Assembly: GCA_030671095.1 (NCBI GenBank)
Contig: DAOVAK010000196.1
Coordinates: 1-5,946, forward strand
DNA from: Deltaproteobacteria bacterium
GTDB taxonomy: Bacteria; Desulfobacterota; DSM-4660; Desulfatiglandales; HGW-15
Length of the DNA: 5,946 nucleotides
Direction of reading: 5' to 3'
This document shows positions 1 through 5,702 of the stretch, in pieces. The position numbers and the translations under genes were made by a program. The notes under the pieces were generated by a model. It saw nothing but the letters and a program-made list of their open reading frames with translations. It was not told the origin of the DNA and did not search any database. Position 1 is the first letter of the stretch; each line of letters begins with the position of its first letter.

Positions 1-18
1 CAGTTCGCTGATCTTCAC
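1..18 (-). CDS. Possible start of a divergent gene (first six codons only)
   Basis: On the minus strand a GTG at 18-16 opens six codons, V-K-I-S-E-L (Met if initiating), that run off the window edge. AGGTGA at 28-23 matches the anti-Shine-Dalgarno complement, with AGGTG ending 5 nt before the GTG, and a promoter-like pair lies upstream at 102-74. Starts of the form MKISEL are common in short-chain dehydrogenases of anaerobic proteobacteria, but six residues cannot identify a family and I assign no function. The alternative is that this is non-coding, or the tail of a plus-strand gene: frame 1 reads 13 residues and then stops at 40-42. Confidence is low because so little is visible. Confidence 0.33.
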
Positions 19-73
19 TTTTTCACCTGCAGGTTAGGTTAGAAGAAGAAAGGCAGGAAAACGATTATGGAGG

Positions 74-102
74 AGAGTATTCTAGGAAATTGATCATGTC
101 AA
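74..102 (-). promoter_or_regulatory. Candidate sigma70-type promoter for the divergent gene
   Basis: Read on the minus strand, an exact TTGACA (102-97) is followed after 17 bp by TACTCT (79-74). This keeps the three most conserved -10 positions (TAnnnT). Transcription would start near 67 and leave a leader of about 50 nt before the GTG at 18. The -35 box overlaps a small inverted repeat, TTGA-tcatg-TCAA (90-102), which could be an operator. This is seen by eye only, and the -10 is weak. Confidence 0.35.
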
Positions 103-134
103 GAAAATTCAGACAGCAAAAGTAGATTTTTTTG

Positions 135-164
135 TTGACAATATTATTAATTATATCATATAGC
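135..164 (+). promoter_or_regulatory. Candidate sigma70-type promoter of the beta-oxidation operon
   Basis: An exact TTGACA (135-140) is followed after 18 bp by TATAGC (159-164, 4 of 6 consensus bases). The spacer is almost all A and T. Initiation would fall near 170, giving a leader of about 250 nt before the ligase ATG at 423. The next-best -10 choice, CATATA at 157-162 with a 16-bp spacer, fits less well. TTGT-tg-ACAA at 132-141 makes the -35 region locally symmetric. No other convincing forward promoter lies closer to the gene. It probably drives all three genes, since no promoter is evident in the two later gaps. Confidence 0.5.
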
Positions 165-236
165 TATACACATAAGCATATAGTGATGCTATTCATTGAG
201 TGTAGAGCAATGCTACACATAACGCATATGGCGATG
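163..236 (+). repeat. Imperfect ~25-bp direct repeat downstream of the promoter
   Basis: Copy 1 is 163-188 and copy 2 is 212-236, with starts 49 bp apart. Both read GCTA, then CACATAA, then GCATAT-x-G-x-GATG. They differ by an extra TA after GCTA in copy 1, an extra C before GCATAT in copy 2, and two transitions near the end (A/G and T/C). Copy 1 overlaps the -10 box and predicted start site, and copy 2 lies in the early leader. This arrangement suits a repeated binding site for a regulator, but a local duplication without function would look the same. Confidence 0.5.
200..218. promoter_or_regulatory. Inverted repeat GTGTAG-N7-CTACAC
   Basis: Perfect 6-bp arms (200-205 and 213-218) flank a 7-nt centre, and the right arm lies in the second direct-repeat copy. 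The 19-bp size and symmetry fit a site for a dimeric helix-turn-helix repressor, and beta-oxidation operons are often under TetR- or GntR-family control. The sequence matches no operator I know by heart (it is not the E. coli FadR or Bacillus FadR consensus). It could also form a weak RNA hairpin. Confidence 0.35.
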
Positions 237-265
237 AAATCCTTGAAAAACTGCGATTTTTCTTG

Positions 266-280
266 GCCGGATCGTCCGGC
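266..280 (+). other. Perfect hairpin in the ligase leader
   Basis: GCCGGA (266-271), TCG loop, TCCGGC (275-280): a GC-rich 6-bp stem with a 3-nt loop. No T-run follows on either strand, so it is not a standard intrinsic terminator. The T-rich stretch lies before it (257-261). It may be a structural element of the 5' leader or a symmetric protein site. Confidence 0.4.
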
Positions 281-348
281 ATACAGGACAAATGAGGATC
301 ATTCCGCCCCTGGAGGATGTCTCCGTGGCGTTGCAATACATCTACTTG

Positions 349-392
349 GGAGCCTTTTGATACCCAGAGGGTAAGATCCTTCAGCGTGCTCC
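349..392 (+). other. Possible nested stem in the leader just before the ligase start
   Basis: TACCC (361-365) and GGGTA (369-373) form a perfect 5-bp stem around AGA. Outside it, GGAGC (349-353) can pair with GCTCC (388-392), giving a two-layer structure that ends about 30 nt before the ATG. A third small repeat, GGAG-gatgt-CTCC, lies at 312-324. Nothing here matches a riboswitch class I recognise. Stems this short arise by chance, so this is a weak call. Confidence 0.22.
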
Positions 393-422
393 TCACAAGA
401 ATAACGTAACGAGTAAAATTGT

Positions 423-2084
423 ATGGAAAACAGACCATGGCAGCGCCACTATGACTATGATGTACCCACCACTATCCGTTATCCCCGTGTCCCGGCTCAC
501 CTGTTGATGCAGGGTGCGGTCAAGGCCTATCCGGACAAGCCGGCCCTCAACTTTTTCGGAACCGAGACGACGTTCTGGCAGCTGCGTGAGCAAATTCTGC
601 GCATGGCCAATGCCCTGGGGGCACTGGGCGTTCAAAAAAGCGAACGGGTAGGCCTTCATCTTCCCACCTCGCCCCAATATGTCATCGCATATCATGCCGC
701 CATGTCCCTGGGGGCGATTGTGGTGAACCTGAACCCCATGTACACAACTGATGAATTAAAAGCCCTGGCTGAAAAAACAGGTATCACCACCCTGATCACA
801 TTTGACATGGTGCTCCAGAATATCAGGCCCCTGTGTCAGAACCTGGAGATCCCGCGGGTGATAGTTACCGCTGTCACGGACTTTATTGGGGGTTTTGACC
901 AGAGCACCCGGGAGGGGCTGGAGATGGAAGAGGGTTGGCACCATTTTTCTCTGCTCCTGGATGGTTGTTCGGACAAGCGCTTTCCCCGGGTAGAGATCGC
1001 GCCTGAGGACCCGGCATTGATCCAGTTCACCGGAGGGACCACCGGCATCCCCAAAGGGGCGGTCCTCACCCATGCCAACCTGGTGGCCGCCACCCTGCAG
1101 GTTTCTCTCTGGGGCGGCCGCACTACCAACCTTACGCCCCCGGAGAGGCGCTCTGTGTTGGCGGTGCTGCCTTATTTTCACGTCTACGGCACTGTAGTGG
1201 CTATGAGCTGGGCGCTTTACAATTGTGCCACCCAGATACTGGTGCCCCGGTTCGAGCTGGATGAATTCATGGGAATCCTGGCCGGCTTTGAGGAAATCAC
1301 CTTTTTCCCTTCTGTTCCCACCATGATCAATGCCATCATTAACCATCCCCAGGCGGCGGAGCTAAATCTCGACCGTAAACTGGGTTTGTTGAATTCAGGG
1401 GCCGCACCCATGCCGCAGGAACTCATCGATCAGATCACGGAAATGGGAATTTCATACGGCGAGGGGTGGGGCATGACCGAGACCACTTCCCTCGGGATTG
1501 CCAACCCCATCTTGGGCCTCAGCAAAGTGGGCAGTATCGGATTCCCGTTTCCGGACACTGATGTCAAGCTGGTGGACGTGGATGAGGGCCTGGAAGAGGT
1601 CCCGCAGGGGGAGCCGGGAGAGATCTTGATTAAAAGCCCTCTGATCATGAAAGAGTACTGGAAGGATCCGGAAGAGACGGCTGGACAGCTCAAGGACGGG
1701 TGGCTTTCCACCGGCGATATTGCGATACGGGACGAGGACGATTATTTCTTTATTGTGGATCGTAAAAAGGATATGATCATTGCCGGCGGATATAATATTT
1801 ATCTGCGTGAGATCGATGAGGTGCTCTATGAGCATCCAAAAATTGCCGATGCCGTCGCGGTGGGCATTGCCGATGAGTACCGAGGGGAAACGGTAAAGGC
1901 TTTTATTGTGCCCAAAGAGGGGGAGACCATCACGGAAGAAGAGGTATTGGAATTCTGCAAAGAGAAACTGGCCCCCTACAAAAGGCCCAAACTGGTGGAG
2001 TTTCGAGAGTCCCTGCCCAAATCGGCAGTGGGCAAGATTCTCCGCAAGATACTGCGTGCCGAGGAAGAAGCCAAGGGTAATTGA
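423..2084 (+). CDS. fadD: Long-chain-type fatty acid--CoA ligase (AMP-forming)
   Basis: A 553-residue, full-length member of the adenylate-forming (ANL) superfamily. It activates a carboxylic acid to its acyl-CoA through an acyl-adenylate, using ATP and CoA, and so starts beta-oxidation. There is no signal peptide or clear membrane span, so it is cytoplasmic or peripheral. The large AMP-binding domain covers about residues 30-460 and the small C-terminal domain about 465-540. Visible motifs are the phosphate loop FTGGTTGIPKG (202-212), GWGMTETT (348-355), STGD (429-432), the hinge DRKKD (446-450) and PKSAVGK with the adenylation lysine K538. The usual proline of the A8 motif (xPxEI) is Leu461 (YLREID). 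The start is kept because the N-terminus MENRPW...YDYDVP looks like that of related ligases, although its ribosome binding site is poor (at best AACGAG, more than 10 nt upstream). Chain-length preference cannot be read from sequence, and a medium-chain or aromatic acid is possible. fadD is a class label, not proven orthology. Confidence 0.92.
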   Translation: MENRPWQRHYDYDVPTTIRYPRVPAHLLMQGAVKAYPDKPALNFFGTETTFWQLREQILRMANALGALGVQKSERVGLHLPTSPQYVIAYHAAMSLGAIVVNLNPMYTTDELKALAEKTGITTLITFDMVLQNIRPLCQNLEIPRVIVTAVTDFIGGFDQSTREGLEMEEGWHHFSLLLDGCSDKRFPRVEIAPEDPALIQFTGGTTGIPKGAVLTHANLVAATLQVSLWGGRTTNLTPPERRSVLAVLPYFHVYGTVVAMSWALYNCATQILVPRFELDEFMGILAGFEEITFFPSVPTMINAIINHPQAAELNLDRKLGLLNSGAAPMPQELIDQITEMGISYGEGWGMTETTSLGIANPILGLSKVGSIGFPFPDTDVKLVDVDEGLEEVPQGEPGEILIKSPLIMKEYWKDPEETAGQLKDGWLSTGDIAIRDEDDYFFIVDRKKDMIIAGGYNIYLREIDEVLYEHPKIADAVAVGIADEYRGETVKAFIVPKEGETITEEEVLEFCKEKLAPYKRPKLVEFRESLPKSAVGKILRKILRAEEEAKGN

Positions 2085-2108
2085 AGGAGGATCAGGTTTT
2101 CCATGTGA
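2085..2108 (+). other. Orphan ribosome binding site with a start-stop minimal ORF
   Basis: Directly after the ligase TGA comes AGGAGG (2085-2090), the strongest Shine-Dalgarno match in this gap. The first ATG behind it (2103-2105) is followed at once by TGA, giving a one-codon ORF, and a GTG at 2105 opens only V-K-N-T-R before TAA. The hydratase/dehydrogenase gene has its own site at 2121-2126. TTTTC-catgt-GAAAA (2097-2111) puts the ATG in the loop of a weak hairpin. This may be a ribosome standby or coupling element, or the relic of a former gene start. Confidence 0.35.
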
Positions 2109-2120
2109 AAAATACGAGAT

Positions 2121-2126
2121 AAGGAG
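2121..2126 (+). promoter_or_regulatory. Ribosome binding site that decides the FadB start
   Basis: AAGGAG sits 3 nt before the ATG at 2130 and 9 nt before the in-frame ATG at 2136. The longer spacing is nearer the usual range, so 2136 is preferred. The choice only removes Met-Thr from the protein. Confidence 0.6.
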
Positions 2127-2135
2127 TAAATGACC

Positions 2136-4265
2136 ATGAAGACAGACTATAAGACTATCGGGGTGGATCTGAAGGACGGTGTGGCTGTGTTAACGTTGAA
2201 CAACCCGCCCGTGAACCAGCTTTCTCCACATTTTGCCCTGGAACTGGGCGAGGCCATCATGGGAGCCTATGGAGATGGTGATGTCAAGGCCGTGATCCTC
2301 ACTGGCACCGGAAAAAACTTTGTGGCCGGAGCGGATATCACCCAGCTCCAAGGCTTAAAGGAAAGGGATGAGATTATTAATCAAGCCCTTAAGTGGGCGC
2401 GTTTCATGAACAGTATTGAAACTGGTCCCAAGCCCGTGATCGTAGCCATTAACGGCAATGCCCTTGGAGGCGGTCTGGAGCTTGCCATGGCCTGTCACTA
2501 CCGCGTGGCTGCCAAAGGGGTCAATCTGGGACAACCAGAGGTGCAGATAGGCCTCATCCCCGGTGCGGGCGGCACACAGAGGCTGCCTCGACTCATTGGC
2601 CTTCCCAATGCACTGGAGATGATCACCATTGGGAAGCCCATCAAGGCTGAAAAGGCCCATACGAGAGGGCTCGTTGACGAGGTGGTTGAACAGGATGAAT
2701 TGCTGGAGACGGCCCTTAAGGCTGCTCGCCGTTTTATCTCAGGTGAACTGAAACTCAATACGAGAATGACCCGCAGCAGACATGACCGGCTCCCCAGCAC
2801 CGCTGAGAAAAAGGCCCTGTTGGACTTCACCAAGATCATGGCCGCGGAGAAAGCAAAGGGCTACATTGCCCCTTTCAAGGCCATTGAGGCCGTTGAGAAG
2901 GGTCTCAGTTATGACATTGAGCCTGACATCGAAAGGGAGGTGACGCTGTTCGCCGAGTGCGCCATTTCTGATGTTGCCAAGAATCTCATCGGCATATTCC
3001 TCAACACCCGGGCCGCTGGCAGGCTTCCACGCATAAAGGGTATCGAGCCAGCCAAGATCAAGAAGGTGGCCATGTTGGGTGGCGGGGTCATGGGCTCTGG
3101 CATTGTTAGCGTGCTGCTTAAGGGCGGATTTGAGACGGTTCTATGGGACATCAACGATGAGGTTATCAAGAAAGGGATAGCGTCGCTCCGCAAGACCTTT
3201 GATTATCCCATCAAGAAAAAGAAGATGACCCAGGCGGATCTGGAAAATATGATCGACAACCAGCTGACAACCACTACTTCTCTGGAGGACATGAAGGAGG
3301 TAGACCTGGTCATTGAGGCCGTGCTGGAGGACATGAAGATCAAGCAGGACATCTGGAAGAAGCTTGAAGGGATCTGTCCAGACCATACGGTCTTCGCGAC
3401 AAATACCTCGGCCCTGCCCATCACGGAGATGGCGGGGGTCTTGTTCGACCCCGGCCGGATGATCGGGCTGCACTTCTTTAATCCGGCCCACCGGATGCAG
3501 CTTCTGGAGGTCATATGTGCCGAGAAGACCTCTGACCAGACCCTGGCCACCAGCGTGGCCTTTGCAAGGGCTATTAAAAAGATCCCCATAGTGGTCAATG
3601 ACGGCCCGGGTTTTTACGTATCAAGGCAACTTGGAGGCCTTTTGGGGGGTGCCGTCTACTTATCCGCCGATGGGGTAGCTGGTGCGGTAATGGAAGAGGC
3701 CATGGTGGATTTCGGCATGCCCATGGGGCCTGCAACCTTAGCTGACCTTACGGGAATAGATATTAACTACCATGTGGGCAAGACCTTTGAGCGGAGATTG
3801 GGGGAGCGGTATAAGGTCCATCCCCTCACAGAAGTGGTCTACCGGACCGGATGTTATGGCCGTAAAACAGGGGCAGGGTATTTTGACTACGCCGGTGAAG
3901 AGCCGGTCCCCAACCAAAAAGTCGTGGAAGCGGTGCAGCAATATCTCAAGGATAATGAGGTCACTCCCAGGGAGATGTCAAAGCAGGAGGTCGTGGACGT
4001 TATGCTGGCTCTTGGTATCAACGAGGCCGCACTTATGATGGAGGAAGGTATCTGCGACCGGACCCAGGACATGGACCTGGCTATGATCTATGGTACCGGG
4101 TTTCCTCCTTACCGGGGCGGTATCCTCCGGTATGCTGATAAGTGGGGCATAAAGAACGTGTATGAAAAGCTTGTGGAGCTTGAAAAGAAATATGGGCTCC
4201 GCTTCAAGCCCGCCAACCTGGTCAAAGAAATGGCCGACTCCGGAAAAAGATTTTACGTGGATTAA
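2136..4265 (+). CDS. fadB: Fatty-acid oxidation multifunctional enzyme: enoyl-CoA hydratase/3-hydroxyacyl-CoA dehydrogenase
   Basis: 709 residues from the ATG at 2136 (711 from 2130), close to the FadB/FadJ length. It hydrates trans-2-enoyl-CoA, then oxidises the L-3-hydroxyacyl-CoA with NAD to 3-ketoacyl-CoA, in the cytoplasm and probably in complex with the thiolase encoded next. The crotonase domain is about residues 8-195: oxyanion segment AGADI (64-68), GGGLE with Glu115, and QPE with Glu135, the two catalytic glutamates. After a helical linker the NAD-binding domain begins near 308 with GGGVMG (315-320) and the ribose-binding Asp338. Dehydrogenase residues visible are Ser425 (NTS), His446 (GLHFFNP) and Glu458 (LLEV). 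The asparagine of the usual VNR motif is Ser496 (FYVSR). Two dehydrogenase C-terminal repeats follow (about 490-585 and 615-705), the second with GTGFPPYRGG (653-662). No frameshift is seen. Either FadB or FadJ could be the better name; the FadB-like fold order is certain. Confidence 0.95.
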   Translation: MKTDYKTIGVDLKDGVAVLTLNNPPVNQLSPHFALELGEAIMGAYGDGDVKAVILTGTGKNFVAGADITQLQGLKERDEIINQALKWARFMNSIETGPKPVIVAINGNALGGGLELAMACHYRVAAKGVNLGQPEVQIGLIPGAGGTQRLPRLIGLPNALEMITIGKPIKAEKAHTRGLVDEVVEQDELLETALKAARRFISGELKLNTRMTRSRHDRLPSTAEKKALLDFTKIMAAEKAKGYIAPFKAIEAVEKGLSYDIEPDIEREVTLFAECAISDVAKNLIGIFLNTRAAGRLPRIKGIEPAKIKKVAMLGGGVMGSGIVSVLLKGGFETVLWDINDEVIKKGIASLRKTFDYPIKKKKMTQADLENMIDNQLTTTTSLEDMKEVDLVIEAVLEDMKIKQDIWKKLEGICPDHTVFATNTSALPITEMAGVLFDPGRMIGLHFFNPAHRMQLLEVICAEKTSDQTLATSVAFARAIKKIPIVVNDGPGFYVSRQLGGLLGGAVYLSADGVAGAVMEEAMVDFGMPMGPATLADLTGIDINYHVGKTFERRLGERYKVHPLTEVVYRTGCYGRKTGAGYFDYAGEEPVPNQKVVEAVQQYLKDNEVTPREMSKQEVVDVMLALGINEAALMMEEGICDRTQDMDLAMIYGTGFPPYRGGILRYADKWGIKNVYEKLVELEKKYGLRFKPANLVKEMADSGKRFYVD

Positions 4266-4289
4266 CTGATTTTTTGAAGGTTACCGAGC

Positions 4290-4317
4290 AAATCTAAAAT
4301 CTAAAATTAAAAATCAT
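4290..4317 (+). repeat. Four AT-rich heptads before the thiolase gene
   Basis: Four consecutive 7-mers, AAATCTA, AAATCTA, AAATTAA and AAATCAT, fill most of the gap between the FadB and thiolase genes and end directly before the thiolase ribosome binding site (AAGGGGAGG, 4318-4326). The first two are identical and the others drift. The unstructured A-rich tract could help ribosome loading, or be the relic of a tandem heptamer microsatellite. Confidence 0.55.
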
Positions 4318-4333
4318 AAGGGGAGGTTTACCA

Positions 4334-5545
4334 ATGAAAGATGTGGTAATTGCAGGTTATTTGAGGACGGCGCAATCCCGGTCCAGGCCAAATGATCCGG
4401 CCAGAGACTGGTTTTGCAAGATCAGGGCTGATGATCTTTTGGCCAAACTGCTGCCAGAACTCATCAAGAGGGCGGGGGTTGATCCAAAGGAGATCGATGA
4501 TTTTCTCGTAGGATCGGCCGTGGGCGTGACCGAGCAGTGGACATATGGGGGGCGGAACCCCATATTTTTAGCTAATTTGCCGGAGACCATCCCCGCCAAG
4601 TTCGTGGATCAGCAGTGCGGTTCAGCTATGGCAGGTATTCATGTGGGATTCATGGAAATCGCTCAGGATTTCGCAGATATTGTTATGGTGGGCGGCATTG
4701 AGCACATGACACGAGTACCCATGGGAGAGACCTTGGTAGACAGGGGGGCAATAGTCCCTAACATGACCCTCTTCCTGGATTCCTCTTACCAGCACTGGGA
4801 TATAATGACTGCTATGAACATGGGGCTCACTGCAGAGAAACTTTTCTCCCAAACGGACTTCACCAAGGAGGATATGGACCGCTGGGGGGTCCGCGCGCAC
4901 CAACGGGCCGCAAGGGCCCAGGCCGAGGGCTTTTTTGATGACGAGATCATGCCAATTGAAGTCGAGCAGGCCGACGGAACGGTCATGATCGTGGACAAAG
5001 ACCAGGCCGTTCGGACCGATGCTACCCTGGAGGGCATGGCCGATCTTAAACCGGCCTTTAAGAAGGACGGCGTGATCACGGCCGGCAACTCTTCTCCTCT
5101 CAACGCAGCGGCCACCTCGATGTTGCTCATGTCCAAGGAGACCGCCAAAATGAAGGGGATAAAACCCCTGGCCACCATCCGCTCCATTGGTTTTGCCGGG
5201 GTAGATCCCACCATCATGGGGACAGGGCCGGTGCCCGCCAGTAAAAAGGCCTTAGACAAGGCTGGCCTCAAGGCCTCTGGCATGGACTTTTGGGAGATAA
5301 ATGAGGCTTTCTGCATTGTGGCCTTAAACTGCATCAAGGAACTTGGGATCGACCCTGAAAAGGTCAATGTTATGGGTGGCGGCACTGCTATTGGCCATCC
5401 CTTAGGAGCCACAGGCGCTAGGTTGGTGGGAACATTGGCTCGCATTTTACAAAAAAGAGGCGGGCGTTATGGTTGTGCTACCGCCTGTGTTGGCGGAGGG
5501 CAAGGTGTAGCCACTATTGTCGAAAGGGAAGACTACGACTGGTAG
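4334..5545 (+). CDS. fadA: Thiolase (acetyl-CoA C-acyltransferase)
   Basis: A 403-residue thiolase, slightly longer than the usual ~390-400. In beta-oxidation it cleaves 3-ketoacyl-CoA with CoA into acetyl-CoA and a shortened acyl-CoA. Its place after the FadB gene argues for this direction rather than acetoacetyl-CoA synthesis. Catalytic residues are all visible: acyl-accepting Cys95 (QQCGSAMAG), NEAF (323-326), His355 (GGGTAIGHPLGATGAR) and the proton-transfer Cys385 (CVGGGQG). MGLTAE (163-168) and the D-x-x-x-R-T-D-A-T-L-E segment before KPAF (223-242) are also typical. Two departures: the asparagine/arginine usually before the nucleophile is D-Q-Q here, and the common S-P-L-N-D-G is S-P-L-N-A-A (254-259). 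GGAGG at 4322-4326 lies 7 nt before the ATG, an excellent start. The gene lies 68 bp after fadB and appears cotranscribed. An atoB- or SCP2-like specificity cannot be excluded. Confidence 0.93.
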   Translation: MKDVVIAGYLRTAQSRSRPNDPARDWFCKIRADDLLAKLLPELIKRAGVDPKEIDDFLVGSAVGVTEQWTYGGRNPIFLANLPETIPAKFVDQQCGSAMAGIHVGFMEIAQDFADIVMVGGIEHMTRVPMGETLVDRGAIVPNMTLFLDSSYQHWDIMTAMNMGLTAEKLFSQTDFTKEDMDRWGVRAHQRAARAQAEGFFDDEIMPIEVEQADGTVMIVDKDQAVRTDATLEGMADLKPAFKKDGVITAGNSSPLNAAATSMLLMSKETAKMKGIKPLATIRSIGFAGVDPTIMGTGPVPASKKALDKAGLKASGMDFWEINEAFCIVALNCIKELGIDPEKVNVMGGGTAIGHPLGATGARLVGTLARILQKRGGRYGCATACVGGGQGVATIVEREDYDW

Positions 5546-5549
5546 TCTT
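5529..5549 (+). terminator. Perfect 8-bp stem-loop spanning the thiolase stop codon
   Basis: AAGACTAC (5529-5536), loop GACTG, GTAGTCTT (5542-5549) form an uninterrupted 8-bp stem with a 5-nt loop. The TAG stop (5543-5545) lies in the right arm. Only TTAG follows, not a proper T-run, so intrinsic termination would be weak. A role as a 3'-end stabiliser, or in slowing the ribosome at the stop, is equally possible. It is the only hairpin near the operon end, which favours an end-of-transcript role. Confidence 0.4.
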
Positions 5550-5553
5550 AGAG

Positions 5554-5574
5554 TTGATGATTGACGATTGAAAA
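5554..5574 (+). repeat. Three heptads after the thiolase gene
   Basis: TTGATGA, TTGACGA and TTGAAAA follow each other without gaps directly behind the stop-codon hairpin. Each keeps TTGA and the final A. They are a second family of 7-mers, distinct from the AAATCTA units upstream of the thiolase. I have the impression that such heptad strings recur between genes of Desulfobacterota, but I cannot check that here. Confidence 0.45.
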
Positions 5575-5702
5575 ACATTATAAAAACAAGAGAGTACAGG
5601 TTCAGAGGTTATTTTTCTGCACGGCCGCGCTAAATGCCATGCAGCAGTATCTTGAAATCGTTCGATTGTTATGTTTCCTTTTTTCAGAAATCAGGAATCA
5701 AC
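5575..5702 (+). other. Non-coding stretch between thiolase and dehydrogenase remnant
   Basis: No gene or ribosome binding site is visible. CTGCACGG (5617-5624) and CCATGCAG (5637-5644) form an imperfect stem with one mismatch and a 12-nt loop, without a T-run. An ATG at 5634 opens the frame that runs into the dehydrogenase remnant, but it has no Shine-Dalgarno sequence and the residues up to about 5702 do not look like the family. This is where the missing front of that gene should join, so the break lies here. Confidence 0.4.

Larger units (their letters stand above)
19..422. other. Non-coding divergent control region and leader
   Basis: I see no credible gene here. The open frames across it (for example a plus-strand one at 132-374) have no ribosome binding site, start inside the promoter or run antisense, and resemble no protein I know. 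The first ~250 bases are clearly richer in A and T than the coding part and hold the outward-facing promoters, a direct repeat and an inverted repeat. From about 240 the composition returns to that of the genes, and several short hairpins lie in what would be the transcribed leader of the ligase gene. The separate elements are listed individually. Confidence 0.6.

Noticed and set aside
1..42. End of an upstream plus-strand gene (frame 1 stops at 40-42, frame 2 at 35-37)
   Set aside because: Both tails are short and uncharacteristic, and the minus-strand start with its ribosome binding site and promoter explains the region better. Not fully excluded.
266..280. The leader hairpin as an intrinsic terminator or attenuator
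   Set aside because: No T-run follows the stem on either strand, and I see no leader peptide or alternative antiterminator pairing.
132..374. Plus-strand open frame of 80 codons in the control region
   Set aside because: It begins inside the promoter -35 area, has no ribosome binding site, and its translation looks like random AT-rich sequence.
756..1346. 196-codon minus-strand open frame inside the ligase gene
   Set aside because: It is antisense to the conserved AMP-binding domain, and its Gly/Arg/His-rich translation is typical of a shadow frame.
4786..5445. 219-codon minus-strand open frame inside the thiolase gene
   Set aside because: It is antisense to a complete thiolase with all motifs, is rich in Ser/Ala/Pro as expected for a reverse-frame shadow, and has no recognisable domain.
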